From contig NZ_JACJRQ010000002.1 of the NCBI RefSeq assembly GCF_014697355.1, forward strand, positions 186,001 to 250,000: a DNA stretch of 64,000 nt. Reading direction: 5' to 3'. Both the position numbers and the translations under genes were made by a program. The notes under the pieces are model-generated. The model worked only from the letters and a program-made list of their open reading frames with translations. It ran no database searches and was not told the origin of the DNA. The stretch is from Nostoc calcicola FACHB-3891. GTDB lineage: Bacteria > Cyanobacteriota > Cyanobacteriia > Cyanobacteriales > Nostocaceae. Of this stretch, positions 8,893-17,346 are shown piece after piece (the stretch's first letter is position 1; the number at the start of each line of letters is the position of its first letter).

Positions 8893-9149
8893 TTTTTTGT
8901 TTCCTTGTGAGTATTTATAGGAATATCAACAAAAGAATCTCTTGTCATTTCAGCACCATAGGCTATACAAGCAAGAATGTCTTCTTTCTCCAAACCTGGA
9001 TACTCTTCTAAAACAGCGTCTATTGTTTCTCCTGCGGCTAAAAGGTCAAGAATTAGAGAAACCCAAATACGGTGTCCGCGAATGCAAGGTTTACCAAAAC
9101 AAATATTCGGGTCGATGGAAATACAGGAAAGCAAGTAATCTTGAGTCAT
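8889..9149 (-). CDS. DUF433 protein inside the cas operon
   Basis: Encodes 86 residues with the full DUF433 pattern: DPNICFGKPCIRGHRIWVSL, then LDLLAAGETIDAVLEEYPGLEKEDILACIAYGA. DUF433 proteins are small helical, probably DNA-binding proteins often encoded beside PIN-like DUF5615 toxins and regarded as antitoxin-like. No such partner is present here. The gene sits between cas3 (28-nt gap) and cas10d (4-nt overlap), so it must be co-transcribed and probably translated with them. Its role in the locus is unknown: a regulator, an addiction module remnant or a passenger are all possible. Confidence 0.93.
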   Translation of the reverse strand: MTQDYLLSCISIDPNICFGKPCIRGHRIWVSLILDLLAAGETIDAVLEEYPGLEKEDILACIAYGAEMTRDSFVDIPINTHKETKK

Positions 9150-9177
9150 GTCAATTTACCTTTAATAGCCTCTAGTT

Positions 9178-11295
9178 CTAACATATCCATCCTTCATCGT
9201 CCTTTGGCTTCCAATGCCAAATTAAGGTTTCTAGCAACAGTGCATCCTGTCCAAAAGTAATGGTGTAGCGAGGACTTCTGTCTTCTGGTTCATTGGTGAG
9301 TGGGTAAGCTTGAAAGTGCATCGGTAGTCCGAGAGTAGCGCGTAAATAATTGCGATCGCGGTCAGAAATAAAGCACACTAGTTTACGTCTACCCACAGCA
9401 TCACTAATTGCATTGATACCGTAGCCGTGGGGTTGACATATCTCGAAATCTTTCAAAGCCTGGACTTTTCCTGTTTTCGCAAATTCTCTAATATTGCCTG
9501 GATAATAAAAATGCCAATCTTCCCGCACTTCTCGATAATCTTTGAATTTCAAATAACACAAAGCCTTTGCAAATCGCTTAGTCGTAACTCCAGCATTTTC
9601 AGCTTTTTTCATAAAACTGACTTCATCCCACAACTCAAAAATAAAGTTGCTGAGAATACCAGGCAAATTATACATTTTAAAACGTTCCGCTTCTGGTTCA
9701 TCCGAGTTAGTTAAATCATAAATTGCACAATCTAACTGGCTACTTCCTCGAAAACTCCTAGCCTCTTCAATAATTTTGTCTTTCTTTTCACCTTTACAAC
9801 GATAATACTGAGCTTTCATATTTTCCAGCTTGATGCCTAAAGCCCTTTGTATGCTAGTACCAAATTTTTTATCAATATCTGGGTACTTTTCTTTCATGTG
9901 TCCATCATTTTTCAGGATTGAGTATATATAAAATGATTGGATTCCACCCCACCGCTTGGGATAACGTGCAAAGTCATTTTTAAATATCCAAGAATTCCGA
10001 ATTGCGTCATTAAAACTTATTCTTTCGTAGGTTTCTCCATCTTCCAAAAGATGAGACTCATCTTTAAATAACCGTGCCACCAAAAAGTTAGGTATTAGTG
10101 CATAGGCTTGATAAATTTCAAAGCCTTTGTGTCTACCAAGTCTGCCAAACCGTTGAATAAAATTACCAGCATCGGCGGCTTCAAAAATTAAGAAATTAAT
10201 CCGAAAGTCTACGCCAACATCAATTGTAGATGTCCCAAGCAGTAAATCTGCTTCTAAAACTGACTGAGATTTCTCTGTCTCTCCCGTTAAACCTGTGTTT
10301 TCTCGCACTTGCCAACGCGGTTCAAAAATAGCTTTAAACTTAGGTAGTAGCTTTTTGACTGCGGCAACAGAGTTAAGAATGATTGCACCTTTACTGTTGG
10401 GATAATCTTGGAAAAATTTTAAAATAACTTTTTCTATATTTTCTTCTAACCAAGTGTAACTAGAACGTAAGTTTGGTTCTAAATCTGAGGGTAAATTTAA
10501 TTTAATCGGTTGGCTAATTTGCCTCCAGTCTTGATTATTATCATCTGACTCAAATTTATAAGCACCAACTTCAGGCGCAGCCGGATTAATAATTTTGGGC
10601 TTGATGCCAGCATTCTCTAGAAATCCTTGCAATAATTCATTAGGTGTTGCAGAAAGAAAGAGGAACTTTTTGCGATGATTAGCTGTGTGCCTAATCAGCA
10701 GTAAAGTATTAATGACACTGGCAATTTGCGGAGATGAAAAAACATGAAATTCGTCGTAGATGAATAATTTATATTTTTCATCTATCCGTCGAAATAATCT
10801 GTCAGGATTATCTATTTTACCTCGCAGATAATAGAAGTTATGAATATAGTGAAATAAGTCGGGGTTGGTCAGAAGAATTTCATATAAAGTAGAAATATCT
10901 TCTAACCCTTCTAATTTGGAAGGTAGCTTCCCCGTAATTACATATTCCTCCAAAATTGCTGCTGTCAGACGATGAATTTGCGGGTCATACTTGGGTTGAA
11001 ATTCCTTTTTATACCCTTGCACCTGTTTATTTTGGTCTCTCGCCAATTCATTGGTAGGGTACATGGCTAAAGTGTACGTGCGATTTGTCATTGCAGATAG
11101 AAAAGCTGCTAAACTCTTGCCATCACCCGTCATTGCTGTGTTGAAGATAACTTCAACATTGGGGTCTTGCAGTGCTTTGAAAGTTTCAACTTGATGCCAA
11201 GATAATGACCAGCCATCTGGAATTTTCAAGCCTGATGGTGTCGCCACCGTTTGAGAATAGACTGGCTTGAGAGTTATTGTGTAATCATTGGACAT
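9178..11295 (-). CDS. cas3: CRISPR-associated helicase Cas3' (type I-D, no HD domain)
   Basis: Encodes 705 residues from the ATG at 11295. A TTG at 11361 would add 22 residues but would leave only 29 nt to the divergent gene. It is the helicase that unwinds target DNA after Cascade binding. Visible motifs are Walker A TAMTGDGKS (53-61), DEFH (181-184), SAT (215-217) and the motif VI arginine stretch QRFGRLGR (381-388). There is no HD nuclease domain, as expected for I-D where HD is on Cas10d. It is the first gene of the operon. Confidence 0.95.
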   Translation of the reverse strand: MSNDYTITLKPVYSQTVATPSGLKIPDGWSLSWHQVETFKALQDPNVEVIFNTAMTGDGKSLAAFLSAMTNRTYTLAMYPTNELARDQNKQVQGYKKEFQPKYDPQIHRLTAAILEEYVITGKLPSKLEGLEDISTLYEILLTNPDLFHYIHNFYYLRGKIDNPDRLFRRIDEKYKLFIYDEFHVFSSPQIASVINTLLLIRHTANHRKKFLFLSATPNELLQGFLENAGIKPKIINPAAPEVGAYKFESDDNNQDWRQISQPIKLNLPSDLEPNLRSSYTWLEENIEKVILKFFQDYPNSKGAIILNSVAAVKKLLPKFKAIFEPRWQVRENTGLTGETEKSQSVLEADLLLGTSTIDVGVDFRINFLIFEAADAGNFIQRFGRLGRHKGFEIYQAYALIPNFLVARLFKDESHLLEDGETYERISFNDAIRNSWIFKNDFARYPKRWGGIQSFYIYSILKNDGHMKEKYPDIDKKFGTSIQRALGIKLENMKAQYYRCKGEKKDKIIEEARSFRGSSQLDCAIYDLTNSDEPEAERFKMYNLPGILSNFIFELWDEVSFMKKAENAGVTTKRFAKALCYLKFKDYREVREDWHFYYPGNIREFAKTGKVQALKDFEICQPHGYGINAISDAVGRRKLVCFISDRDRNYLRATLGLPMHFQAYPLTNEPEDRSPRYTITFGQDALLLETLIWHWKPKDDEGWIC

Positions 11296-11390
11296 ATACT
11301 GAAATAGTGTCCGTAACTGGTTGTTAAAAACTATATTGGCACGCAAAATATAGATTGGCAAGAAATTAGCGTATAAAGTGTCCGTACAAA
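11296..11390. promoter_or_regulatory. Divergent promoter region of the cas operon and WYL regulator
   Basis: This 95-bp spacer separates cas3 (minus) from the WYL gene (plus) and must contain both promoters. The 10-mer AGTGTCCGTA occurs twice as direct repeats, at 11306-11315 next to cas3 and at 11377-11386 next to the WYL gene. A second pair of TTGGCA motifs lies between them. Repeats placed by each start are what an autoregulated operator would look like, but binding is inferred, not shown. Confidence 0.55.
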
Positions 11391-12257
11391 ATGAGTCGTA
11401 AAGGTCAATCGATAACTCTGTCTCTGCGGGAACAGGATAAAGCCGAATTAGAAAACCTGGCGCTGGAGTTTGGTATGATGTGGGGCGATCGCCCGAATAT
11501 CTCCAAATTAATCGAAGCGATCGCTCGCCATCATTTAATTATTGGTAAAAATAATGACTGGTCAGAAGGGCGTATCCGTGCTGTTGACCGTGCAATGCGC
11601 CTATTAACGGACATTGGACAAAACGATCAAGCACAGATAATAGCACAATTATTACTGGAACGTAGCGAACTACCAATACCCCTGCGTAGCGAAATCGAAA
11701 GTTTCTTAGAAAATTTATCCCCACAGTGGCGTGTGGAAATCGATCGTTACATCCTACGCCAGCAAGCGTTTCAACTGAGTTATCAAGATGCAAGACAACA
11801 AGTATTTAATTTTACCGTTCGCCATGCCAAAATTACACTCCACGAAAAGCGTCAATACTTAGATTGCTGGTGTGAAGAGACAGAGGGTAACTTTGATGTC
11901 GAAGAATTACGGCATAATTGGAGTTTGCGTTTAGATCGTATTCAAGAGGCTGCTGTTTTACCTGTTGCTGGTGAGTGGCGTACTCGGTTAGCGCAGATAG
12001 ACGTAGAAATGCATCTACTGGGTAATTTAGGCTTTGCTTATCAAGCTAAACCAGAAGATAAAATAAATGAATGGCTACCAGAGACACAACGGGTGAAGCG
12101 AGTCGTCAGGAGTGTTTCTAGTACTTTTTGGTTTATTCGGGAAGTGATGCAATATGCACCAGATTGTGTAATTGTATCGCCAGAAAATGTACAGTTACTC
12201 ATTCTGGCAAAACTTAAAACTCTCTGTCAGCATTACAAGCTTGAAGTTTCTTCTTAA
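11391..12257 (+). CDS. WYL-domain transcriptional regulator of the I-D locus
   Basis: Encodes 288 residues. The N-terminal 50 residues (GQSITLSLREQDKAELENLALEF...) look like a ribbon-helix-helix DNA-binding segment, and the C-terminal half resembles the WYL ligand-sensing family. In Synechocystis the comparable gene sll7009, next to a type I-D system, acts as a negative regulator of crRNA accumulation, and this gene holds an equivalent position. It is divergent from cas3. Control of the cas operon and itself through the 11296-11390 spacer is an inference. Confidence 0.82.
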   Translation: MSRKGQSITLSLREQDKAELENLALEFGMMWGDRPNISKLIEAIARHHLIIGKNNDWSEGRIRAVDRAMRLLTDIGQNDQAQIIAQLLLERSELPIPLRSEIESFLENLSPQWRVEIDRYILRQQAFQLSYQDARQQVFNFTVRHAKITLHEKRQYLDCWCEETEGNFDVEELRHNWSLRLDRIQEAAVLPVAGEWRTRLAQIDVEMHLLGNLGFAYQAKPEDKINEWLPETQRVKRVVRSVSSTFWFIREVMQYAPDCVIVSPENVQLLILAKLKTLCQHYKLEVSS

Positions 12258-12337
12258 ATTTTAGGGAAGAATATTCAAAATAGGGAGTGGGTAGAAACGC
12301 GATAACCCAAGTCTTTCCGGAATAAGAAAAATAAATT

Positions 12338-13201
12338 CTAAGGATTGCAGTACATACATTGTGCAGGATCGGCGTATTCTCTGCCATTAGGAAAGGGTTT
12401 TTCTTGGCTAAACCCACATTTTTGACATTGATAAATAACACTCAGAGTTAAAGGAGTTGGAAAAAAGCATATCTCACAAGGTAATCCGGGAATTCTTTTA
12501 ACGATTTCAAAACCAGGTGTAGAACATTTTGGACACAAATTTTGAATTTTTCTGATTAAATCTTGAGTTGCTTTAGCGATGTTTTTCATACGTGTCGTGT
12601 TATACATTGCCCGCATGTCTGTTTCCAGATGTGCTTTACCTGTCGGCGATTTTTTGAGAACAAAATTCACAGCTTCTACAAGTTTTTCTTCTGTAATAAT
12701 TCCTTTAATGATTTCGTTGCTATCTTCAGGAGATTCGCTAAACATCGCGACTAACCCATGTTCGGGAAAGCCTATTTTCTTGGCAAACTCAAATGCCTGT
12801 TCTACGCTTTCTACAACAATATGGTTATAATTCGTTTCTAGGGAAAATTCTTGCCCAATAATTTCTAAATTAGATTTTTTGTCTAAAATAATTACAATTT
12901 CTCTATTACTATAAATAAAAGGTATGTCAGGGTGAGGAACAAAACTACCTTCGCTAGCTATTGCTAATGTTTCACCTGTCAATTCTAATGCTTTTTTCGC
13001 TTTTAATTTTGCAGCTTCAATTTGATTACCTGGACGTTTAATGTCTCTAGTAAATGTGCCGAAAACATCAGTGTTAAAATCCTGAGGTACGAGAATTTTA
13101 ACTCCTAACTCTGCTTCTAAAATTGGAGCGATCGCCTTTTCTTTTTGGTGCATCGTTGCCACTACCGCTACACGATTAGTAAATAATGAATCTTTTTGCA
13201 T
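12338..13201 (-). CDS. DUF6671-like protein with two zinc ribbons, downstream of array 2
   Basis: Encodes 287 residues. An alpha/beta N-terminal domain (about 1-210), with acidic and His residues such as MHQKEKAIAP and ASEGSFVPHPDIPF, is followed by two CxxC pairs making one or two zinc ribbons: CPKC and CEIC, then CQKC and CMYC. I place it with the DUF6671 family, whose function is unknown to me. The start codon is 70 nt from the leader-distal end of array 2 and on the same strand, so array transcripts could run into it. It converges with the WYL gene. A CRISPR role is only suggested by position. Confidence 0.75.
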   Translation of the reverse strand: MQKDSLFTNRVAVVATMHQKEKAIAPILEAELGVKILVPQDFNTDVFGTFTRDIKRPGNQIEAAKLKAKKALELTGETLAIASEGSFVPHPDIPFIYSNREIVIILDKKSNLEIIGQEFSLETNYNHIVVESVEQAFEFAKKIGFPEHGLVAMFSESPEDSNEIIKGIITEEKLVEAVNFVLKKSPTGKAHLETDMRAMYNTTRMKNIAKATQDLIRKIQNLCPKCSTPGFEIVKRIPGLPCEICFFPTPLTLSVIYQCQKCGFSQEKPFPNGREYADPAQCMYCNP

Positions 13202-13270
13202 TTTTTACCTCGTTGAGTAGACCAAATTCCAATTTTATCAAGAAATCGGCCGCCTGAAAATACACTTTTT

Positions 13271-14401
13271 ATTTCAATCCCTAATAGGGAGTAGATGAAA
13301 TTTCAAGCGCTGGGGTATCCAATCTTTGAATAACTAATAATGCGTTTCAATCCCTAATAGGGAGTAGATGAAATTTCAAGCCATTCCAGATGAAAAGAAA
13401 TAATCAGCCATACATTCGTTTCAATCCCTAATAGGGAGTAGATGAAATTTCAAGCCATTCCAGATGAAAAGAAATAATCAGCCATACATTCGTTTCAATC
13501 CCTAATAGGGAGTAGATGAAATTTCAAGAAATTAAGTTTCTCGGACTTTGAAATTAAGATTTTTGTTTCAATCCCTAATAGGGAGTAGATGAAATTTCAA
13601 GCCAAAGCTTCTAGCTCATTTGCTGCTTTAACATAAGTTTCAATCCCTAATAGGGAGTAGATGAAATTTCAAGCCACCAGCGTTTTAATTTCGGGGTCGA
13701 TTAACGCGAGTTTCAATCCCTAATAGGGAGTAGATGAAATTTCAAGGATTAGAGCGATCATAGATGGATTTGATGAGCTAGTTTCAATCCCTAATAGGGA
13801 GTAGATGAAATTTCAAGTTGGAAATATCGACAAGTTTTGTTGCCGAGAATGGGTTTCAATCCCTAATAGGGAGTAGATGAAATTTCAAGTTTAGCGTTTC
13901 ACATAAAACCGCTTGGTAATTGGAATCTGGTTTCAATCCCTAATAGGGAGTAGATGAAATTTCAAGCGCAGCTCTAGTTAGCAGTACCCGCCACGGCTAC
14001 GTTTCAATCCCTAATAGGGAGTAGATGAAATTTCAAGTTTGTATGTCGCCTCCAACCAAAGGGGACTCTCAAACGTTTCAATCCCTAATAGGGAGTAGAT
14101 GAAATTTCAAGGATCTTTGGGATGTTGATGCCCGTTGTAAATTTGCTCGTTTCAATCCCTAATAGGGAGTAGATGAAATTTCAAGAAGCATTGGGTCTGA
14201 ATTTGTTTGGCGCATCAAACCGTTTCAATCCCTAATAGGGAGTAGATGAAATTTCAAGTCTCCTTGTTCTGTGACCGTACCCTACAGCCAACTGTTTCAA
14301 TCCCTAATAGGGAGTAGATGAAATTTCAAGTGCCATTAACTAATAATTAATAGTTACAATAAGCGTTTCAATCCCTAATAGGGAGTAGATGAAATTTCAA
14401 G
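13271..14401 (-). CRISPR. CRISPR array 2 (type I-D), 16 repeats and 15 spacers
   Basis: Sixteen copies of the same 37-nt repeat as array 1 lie at 13271-14401, with spacers of 34-40 nt. The leader is on the right (14402 onward), so transcription is on the minus strand. The leader-distal repeat at 13271 differs in one base (A for G), typical ageing at the old end. Spacers 13381-13417 and 13455-13491 are identical, so one repeat-spacer unit has been duplicated. No cas genes are attached, so it depends on the operon at 700-11295. Confidence 0.98.
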
Positions 14402-14650
14402 TGCGGTAGCCTCAAACACAGTGTGTATTAGCTTTTCAAGGTTCGGTAGCGCGGATGGTCTAATCATAACACGGCAAATTGAGATTAGGTATTGAGAAAA
14501 TAGCCAAAACCCAGTCTGTGTAAGGTGCGCGGGTACTTTCGTAAGTATTTATCCCAAAACTATTGCTACACAATACTTTGAAGCTTGTTTCCCGGAATCT
14601 TGTTTTGAACACCTACCCATCCGCGCATTCGGCAAACAAAATAGAATCGC
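14402..14650 (-). promoter_or_regulatory. Leader of array 2, a duplicate of leader 1 with a cas2 3' remnant
   Basis: The sequence matches 489-740 over almost its whole length. The 42-nt block 14498-14539 is identical to 585-626 and lies at the same 97-nt distance from the array. The match extends past the point where cas2 ends: 14613-14650 on the minus strand still reads DSILFAECADG-stop, against DSIFFAECADG-stop in intact cas2. Similarity ends at about 14650. The second array therefore arose from a copy of the cas2-end plus leader segment. Confidence 0.9.
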
Positions 14651-15072
14651 CGGGTACTATTACCGCTACGCGGAAGTCAAAAGTCAAAAGTCAAAAGAAT
14701 TTCGATTAAAACTTGATTCTGTTGGGTTGATTATTCTATTCGGGCGATCGCTTCTCTAATTTGAGTGATATCATATCAAATTAAATAGCCTTAGTAATAT
14801 AACTAACCCTACCCTCTCTCAGGGGTGGGGTTTTTTACGTCAGTAGGAGCTTTACTAAAATGTCAAATTATGCAGACACAACTTTAAGATCGTTGGGATC
14901 ATTTTACAGCATAAATGCACTAAAATTGCGTAAATTATTTAGAAAAACTTCATTTACGAGTCGCAGAATTTAGTTTATGAGTCCCTTGACTTTACTGAAA
15001 AATAAGTAAATATTAGTACTTAATATACTGAATATCGGTTATAAAACGAATTGACGATTGTGAAACTAGAAA
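14651..15072. other. Spacer without a gene, with heptamer tract and hairpin
   Basis: A GTCAAAA heptamer is repeated about three times near 14675-14699. A hairpin at 14804-14831 (CCCTACCC against GGGTGGGG, one G-U pair) is followed by six T residues, so it resembles a rho-independent terminator on the plus strand, though no plus-strand gene ends just before it. The remainder is AT-rich and probably holds the promoter of the DUF4350 gene. No convincing ORF is seen. Confidence 0.6.
14804..14836 (+). terminator. Possible rho-independent terminator
   Basis: The stem AACCCTACCC pairs with GGGTGGGGTT across a 7-10 nt loop and runs into TTTTTT. It could insulate the CRISPR leader region from the downstream DUF4350 gene, but no coding region on the plus strand immediately precedes it. 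Confidence 0.4.
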
Positions 15073-16197
15073 ATGAAACGTTCAAATCGCCTTGCTTGGA
15101 TGGGAGCGATCGCAATTGCAGCGATCGTTTTGCTGAGTTTGATTGCTGCTCCTAATAATAGTAAAGTTAATAGTGGCTCTACTTATAGTCGTGCCCCTAA
15201 TGGTTATGGTGCTTGGTACGCCTTCATGCAAGAGCAAGGGATTTCTATCAAGCGCTGGCAAAAGCCTTTTAGGGAAATTCAGCCAGAAAACAGCCGTGTT
15301 ACCTTTTTACAGATCGGCAGCTATCCCAGAAATACAAACCTTGATAGTCAAGAACGTGAATGGGTAGAAAAAGGAAACACTTTGGTAATTTTAGGTGTTG
15401 GGGGGCGAGTTACAGAGGCAAACTTTAGCACTCTGCAAAAATCTCCCCAAGGCGATATTAAAATTGACACGCGCAGACGAAATAAAAAAATTAACGAAAA
15501 GCAAATTGATTTAGGCGATCGCTTTGGTGCTATTGTCTGGCAAGAAAAATACAAGCAAGGCAACGTAATTTTTTCTACCACTCCTTATTTAGCCGCCAAC
15601 GCCTACCAAGATAATTTAAGTAATTTTAGGTATTTAGCGGATTTAGTCAAGAAAAACAGTAACACAATACTTGTTGATGAATACATCCACAGCTATAAAG
15701 ATGCCGATGTCAGGGAGAAAGAAAAGGAAGGAGATTTATCTAGTTTTTTTGCTAAAACTCCTTTATTTCCAATATTTATCCAAGTAGGTATCCTACTATC
15801 GGCGCTGATTTGGGCGCAGAATCGCCGTTTTGGCAAACCAGTAGCTTTAGATACACCAGTCGCAGACAACAGCGAGGCATACATCCAAGCTTTAGCCGGA
15901 GTCTTGCAGAAAGCTGATACCACCGATTTTGTGATGGAAATGGTGGGTAAACAAGAACAATTGCAACTGCAAAAAGCCTTAGGATTAGGGCAAATACCCC
16001 TAGAACACCAAGCCTTGCTGAATGTCTGGGTAGAAAAAACAGGTGCGAGTGCCGCAGAACTAGATGCAGTTTTAAAGCTGCGATCGCACAAACAACCCAT
16101 GAGTGAACAAGAACTGTTAAGCTGGTTGGGAAAATGGCGAACCATTAGATTGAAGAAGAATTCAGAATTCAGAATTCAGAATTCAGAATTAATATAG
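15073..16197 (+). CDS. DUF4350 membrane protein upstream of MoxR
   Basis: Encodes 374 residues. There is an N-terminal membrane segment (about 8-26), then the DUF4350 domain typical of proteins encoded with MoxR ATPases (SGSTYSRAPNGYGAWYAFM, LVILGVGG, TILVDEYIHSY), a second membrane segment around 228-245, and a cytoplasmic C-terminal part. The last dozen residues (NSEFRIQNSELI) are encoded by a GAATTCA heptamer tract, so the natural C-terminus has been replaced or extended by repeat DNA. The moxR gene follows after about 200 nt. The family is thought to work with MoxR and DUF58 proteins in the envelope, but the exact role is unknown. Confidence 0.88.
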   Translation: MKRSNRLAWMGAIAIAAIVLLSLIAAPNNSKVNSGSTYSRAPNGYGAWYAFMQEQGISIKRWQKPFREIQPENSRVTFLQIGSYPRNTNLDSQEREWVEKGNTLVILGVGGRVTEANFSTLQKSPQGDIKIDTRRRNKKINEKQIDLGDRFGAIVWQEKYKQGNVIFSTTPYLAANAYQDNLSNFRYLADLVKKNSNTILVDEYIHSYKDADVREKEKEGDLSSFFAKTPLFPIFIQVGILLSALIWAQNRRFGKPVALDTPVADNSEAYIQALAGVLQKADTTDFVMEMVGKQEQLQLQKALGLGQIPLEHQALLNVWVEKTGASAAELDAVLKLRSHKQPMSEQELLSWLGKWRTIRLKKNSEFRIQNSELI

Positions 16198-16395
16198 TGG
16201 GGGATTGGGACTTACCACTTTGTTGTTGACCACAAAATTGAAAATTTTTGTGTGATGCTTCACCATTTATTGTTCTGCCACTCGGACTCCACTACCCAAC
16301 TGAATCAAGACGACTGACGCCTTTATTCTTTCTGGTTAATTCATAATTCCTACAAATGACAAATGACAAATGACAAATGACAAATTAATAATATT
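16198..16395. repeat. Spacer with TGACAAA heptamer repeats
   Basis: The gap between the DUF4350 gene and moxR carries about five TGACAAA copies at 16355-16388, directly in front of the moxR start. No Shine-Dalgarno sequence is obvious, because the repeat fills the expected site. Confidence 0.75.
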
Positions 16396-17346
16396 ATGAG
16401 CGAAACCCATCCTATTTTAATTCGCCTTGGTGAAAGTCTTAAGCAAGTAGTTGTCGGACAATCTAGCCTCATCCAACAACTTTTAGTAGCGCTGCTAGCT
16501 GGTGGACACATAATTTTAGAAGGAGTACCAGGTACTGGTAAAACTCTTTTAGTAAAAGTATTAGCACAGTTAATTCAAGGGGAATTTCGCCGAATTCAAC
16601 TAACACCAGATGTCTTACCGTCAGATATTACTGGTACAAACATTTTTGACTTGAATAGCCGCAATTTCACTTTAAAAAAAGGGCCAATATTTACCGAAGT
16701 CTTGCTAGCAGATGAAATTAACCGTACTCCCCCCAAAACACAAGCGGCGCTGTTAGAAGCGATGGAAGAAATGCAGGTAACGTTAGATGGTGAAAGTTTA
16801 CCGTTGCCGGATTTATTTTGGGTGATTGCAACCCAAAATCCCCTAGAATTTGAGGGAACTTATCCTTTACCAGAAGCGCAGTTAGACAGATTTTTGTTTA
16901 AACTGGTGGTAGATTATCCTGACCAAACTGCTGAAAAGCAAATGTTGCTCAATCGTCAGGCGGGTTTTGCAGCACGGCGCTTGGATATTAGCCGTTTGAA
17001 ACCAGTAGCTACAGTAGCCGACATTTTGCAAGCACGACAAGCAGTCAAAGAAGTTAAAGTATCAGAGGCGATCGTTGATTATTTGTTAGCCTTGGTAAGA
17101 ACGTCGCGTCAATATCCCGATTTAACTTTGGGTGCATCGCCCCGCGCCGCTGGTGCTTGGTTGCAGACATCTCAAGCCTTAGCGTGGTTAACAGGAAGGG
17201 ATTTTGTGACACCAGATGATGTCAAAGCAGTTGCATCGCCGCTGCTACGTCATCGACTGATTTTGAAACCAGAAGCTATGCTAGATGGTTTACAAATTGA
17301 TGCGGTAATTGCGTCGGTAATTAATCAAGTACCGGTTCCAAGGTGA
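16396..17346 (+). CDS. MoxR-family AAA+ ATPase
   Basis: Encodes 316 residues of the MoxR/RavA class of AAA+ chaperone-like ATPases, which usually act with von Willebrand A or DUF58 partners to mature protein complexes. Motifs are Walker A GVPGTGKT (43-50), Walker B LLADEI (103-108), sensor 1 ATQN (145-148) and the Arg finger region LDRF (163-166). A C-terminal lid domain completes the fold. It follows the DUF4350 gene. No DUF58 or vWA partner lies downstream in this window. Confidence 0.96.
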   Translation: MSETHPILIRLGESLKQVVVGQSSLIQQLLVALLAGGHIILEGVPGTGKTLLVKVLAQLIQGEFRRIQLTPDVLPSDITGTNIFDLNSRNFTLKKGPIFTEVLLADEINRTPPKTQAALLEAMEEMQVTLDGESLPLPDLFWVIATQNPLEFEGTYPLPEAQLDRFLFKLVVDYPDQTAEKQMLLNRQAGFAARRLDISRLKPVATVADILQARQAVKEVKVSEAIVDYLLALVRTSRQYPDLTLGASPRAAGAWLQTSQALAWLTGRDFVTPDDVKAVASPLLRHRLILKPEAMLDGLQIDAVIASVINQVPVPR

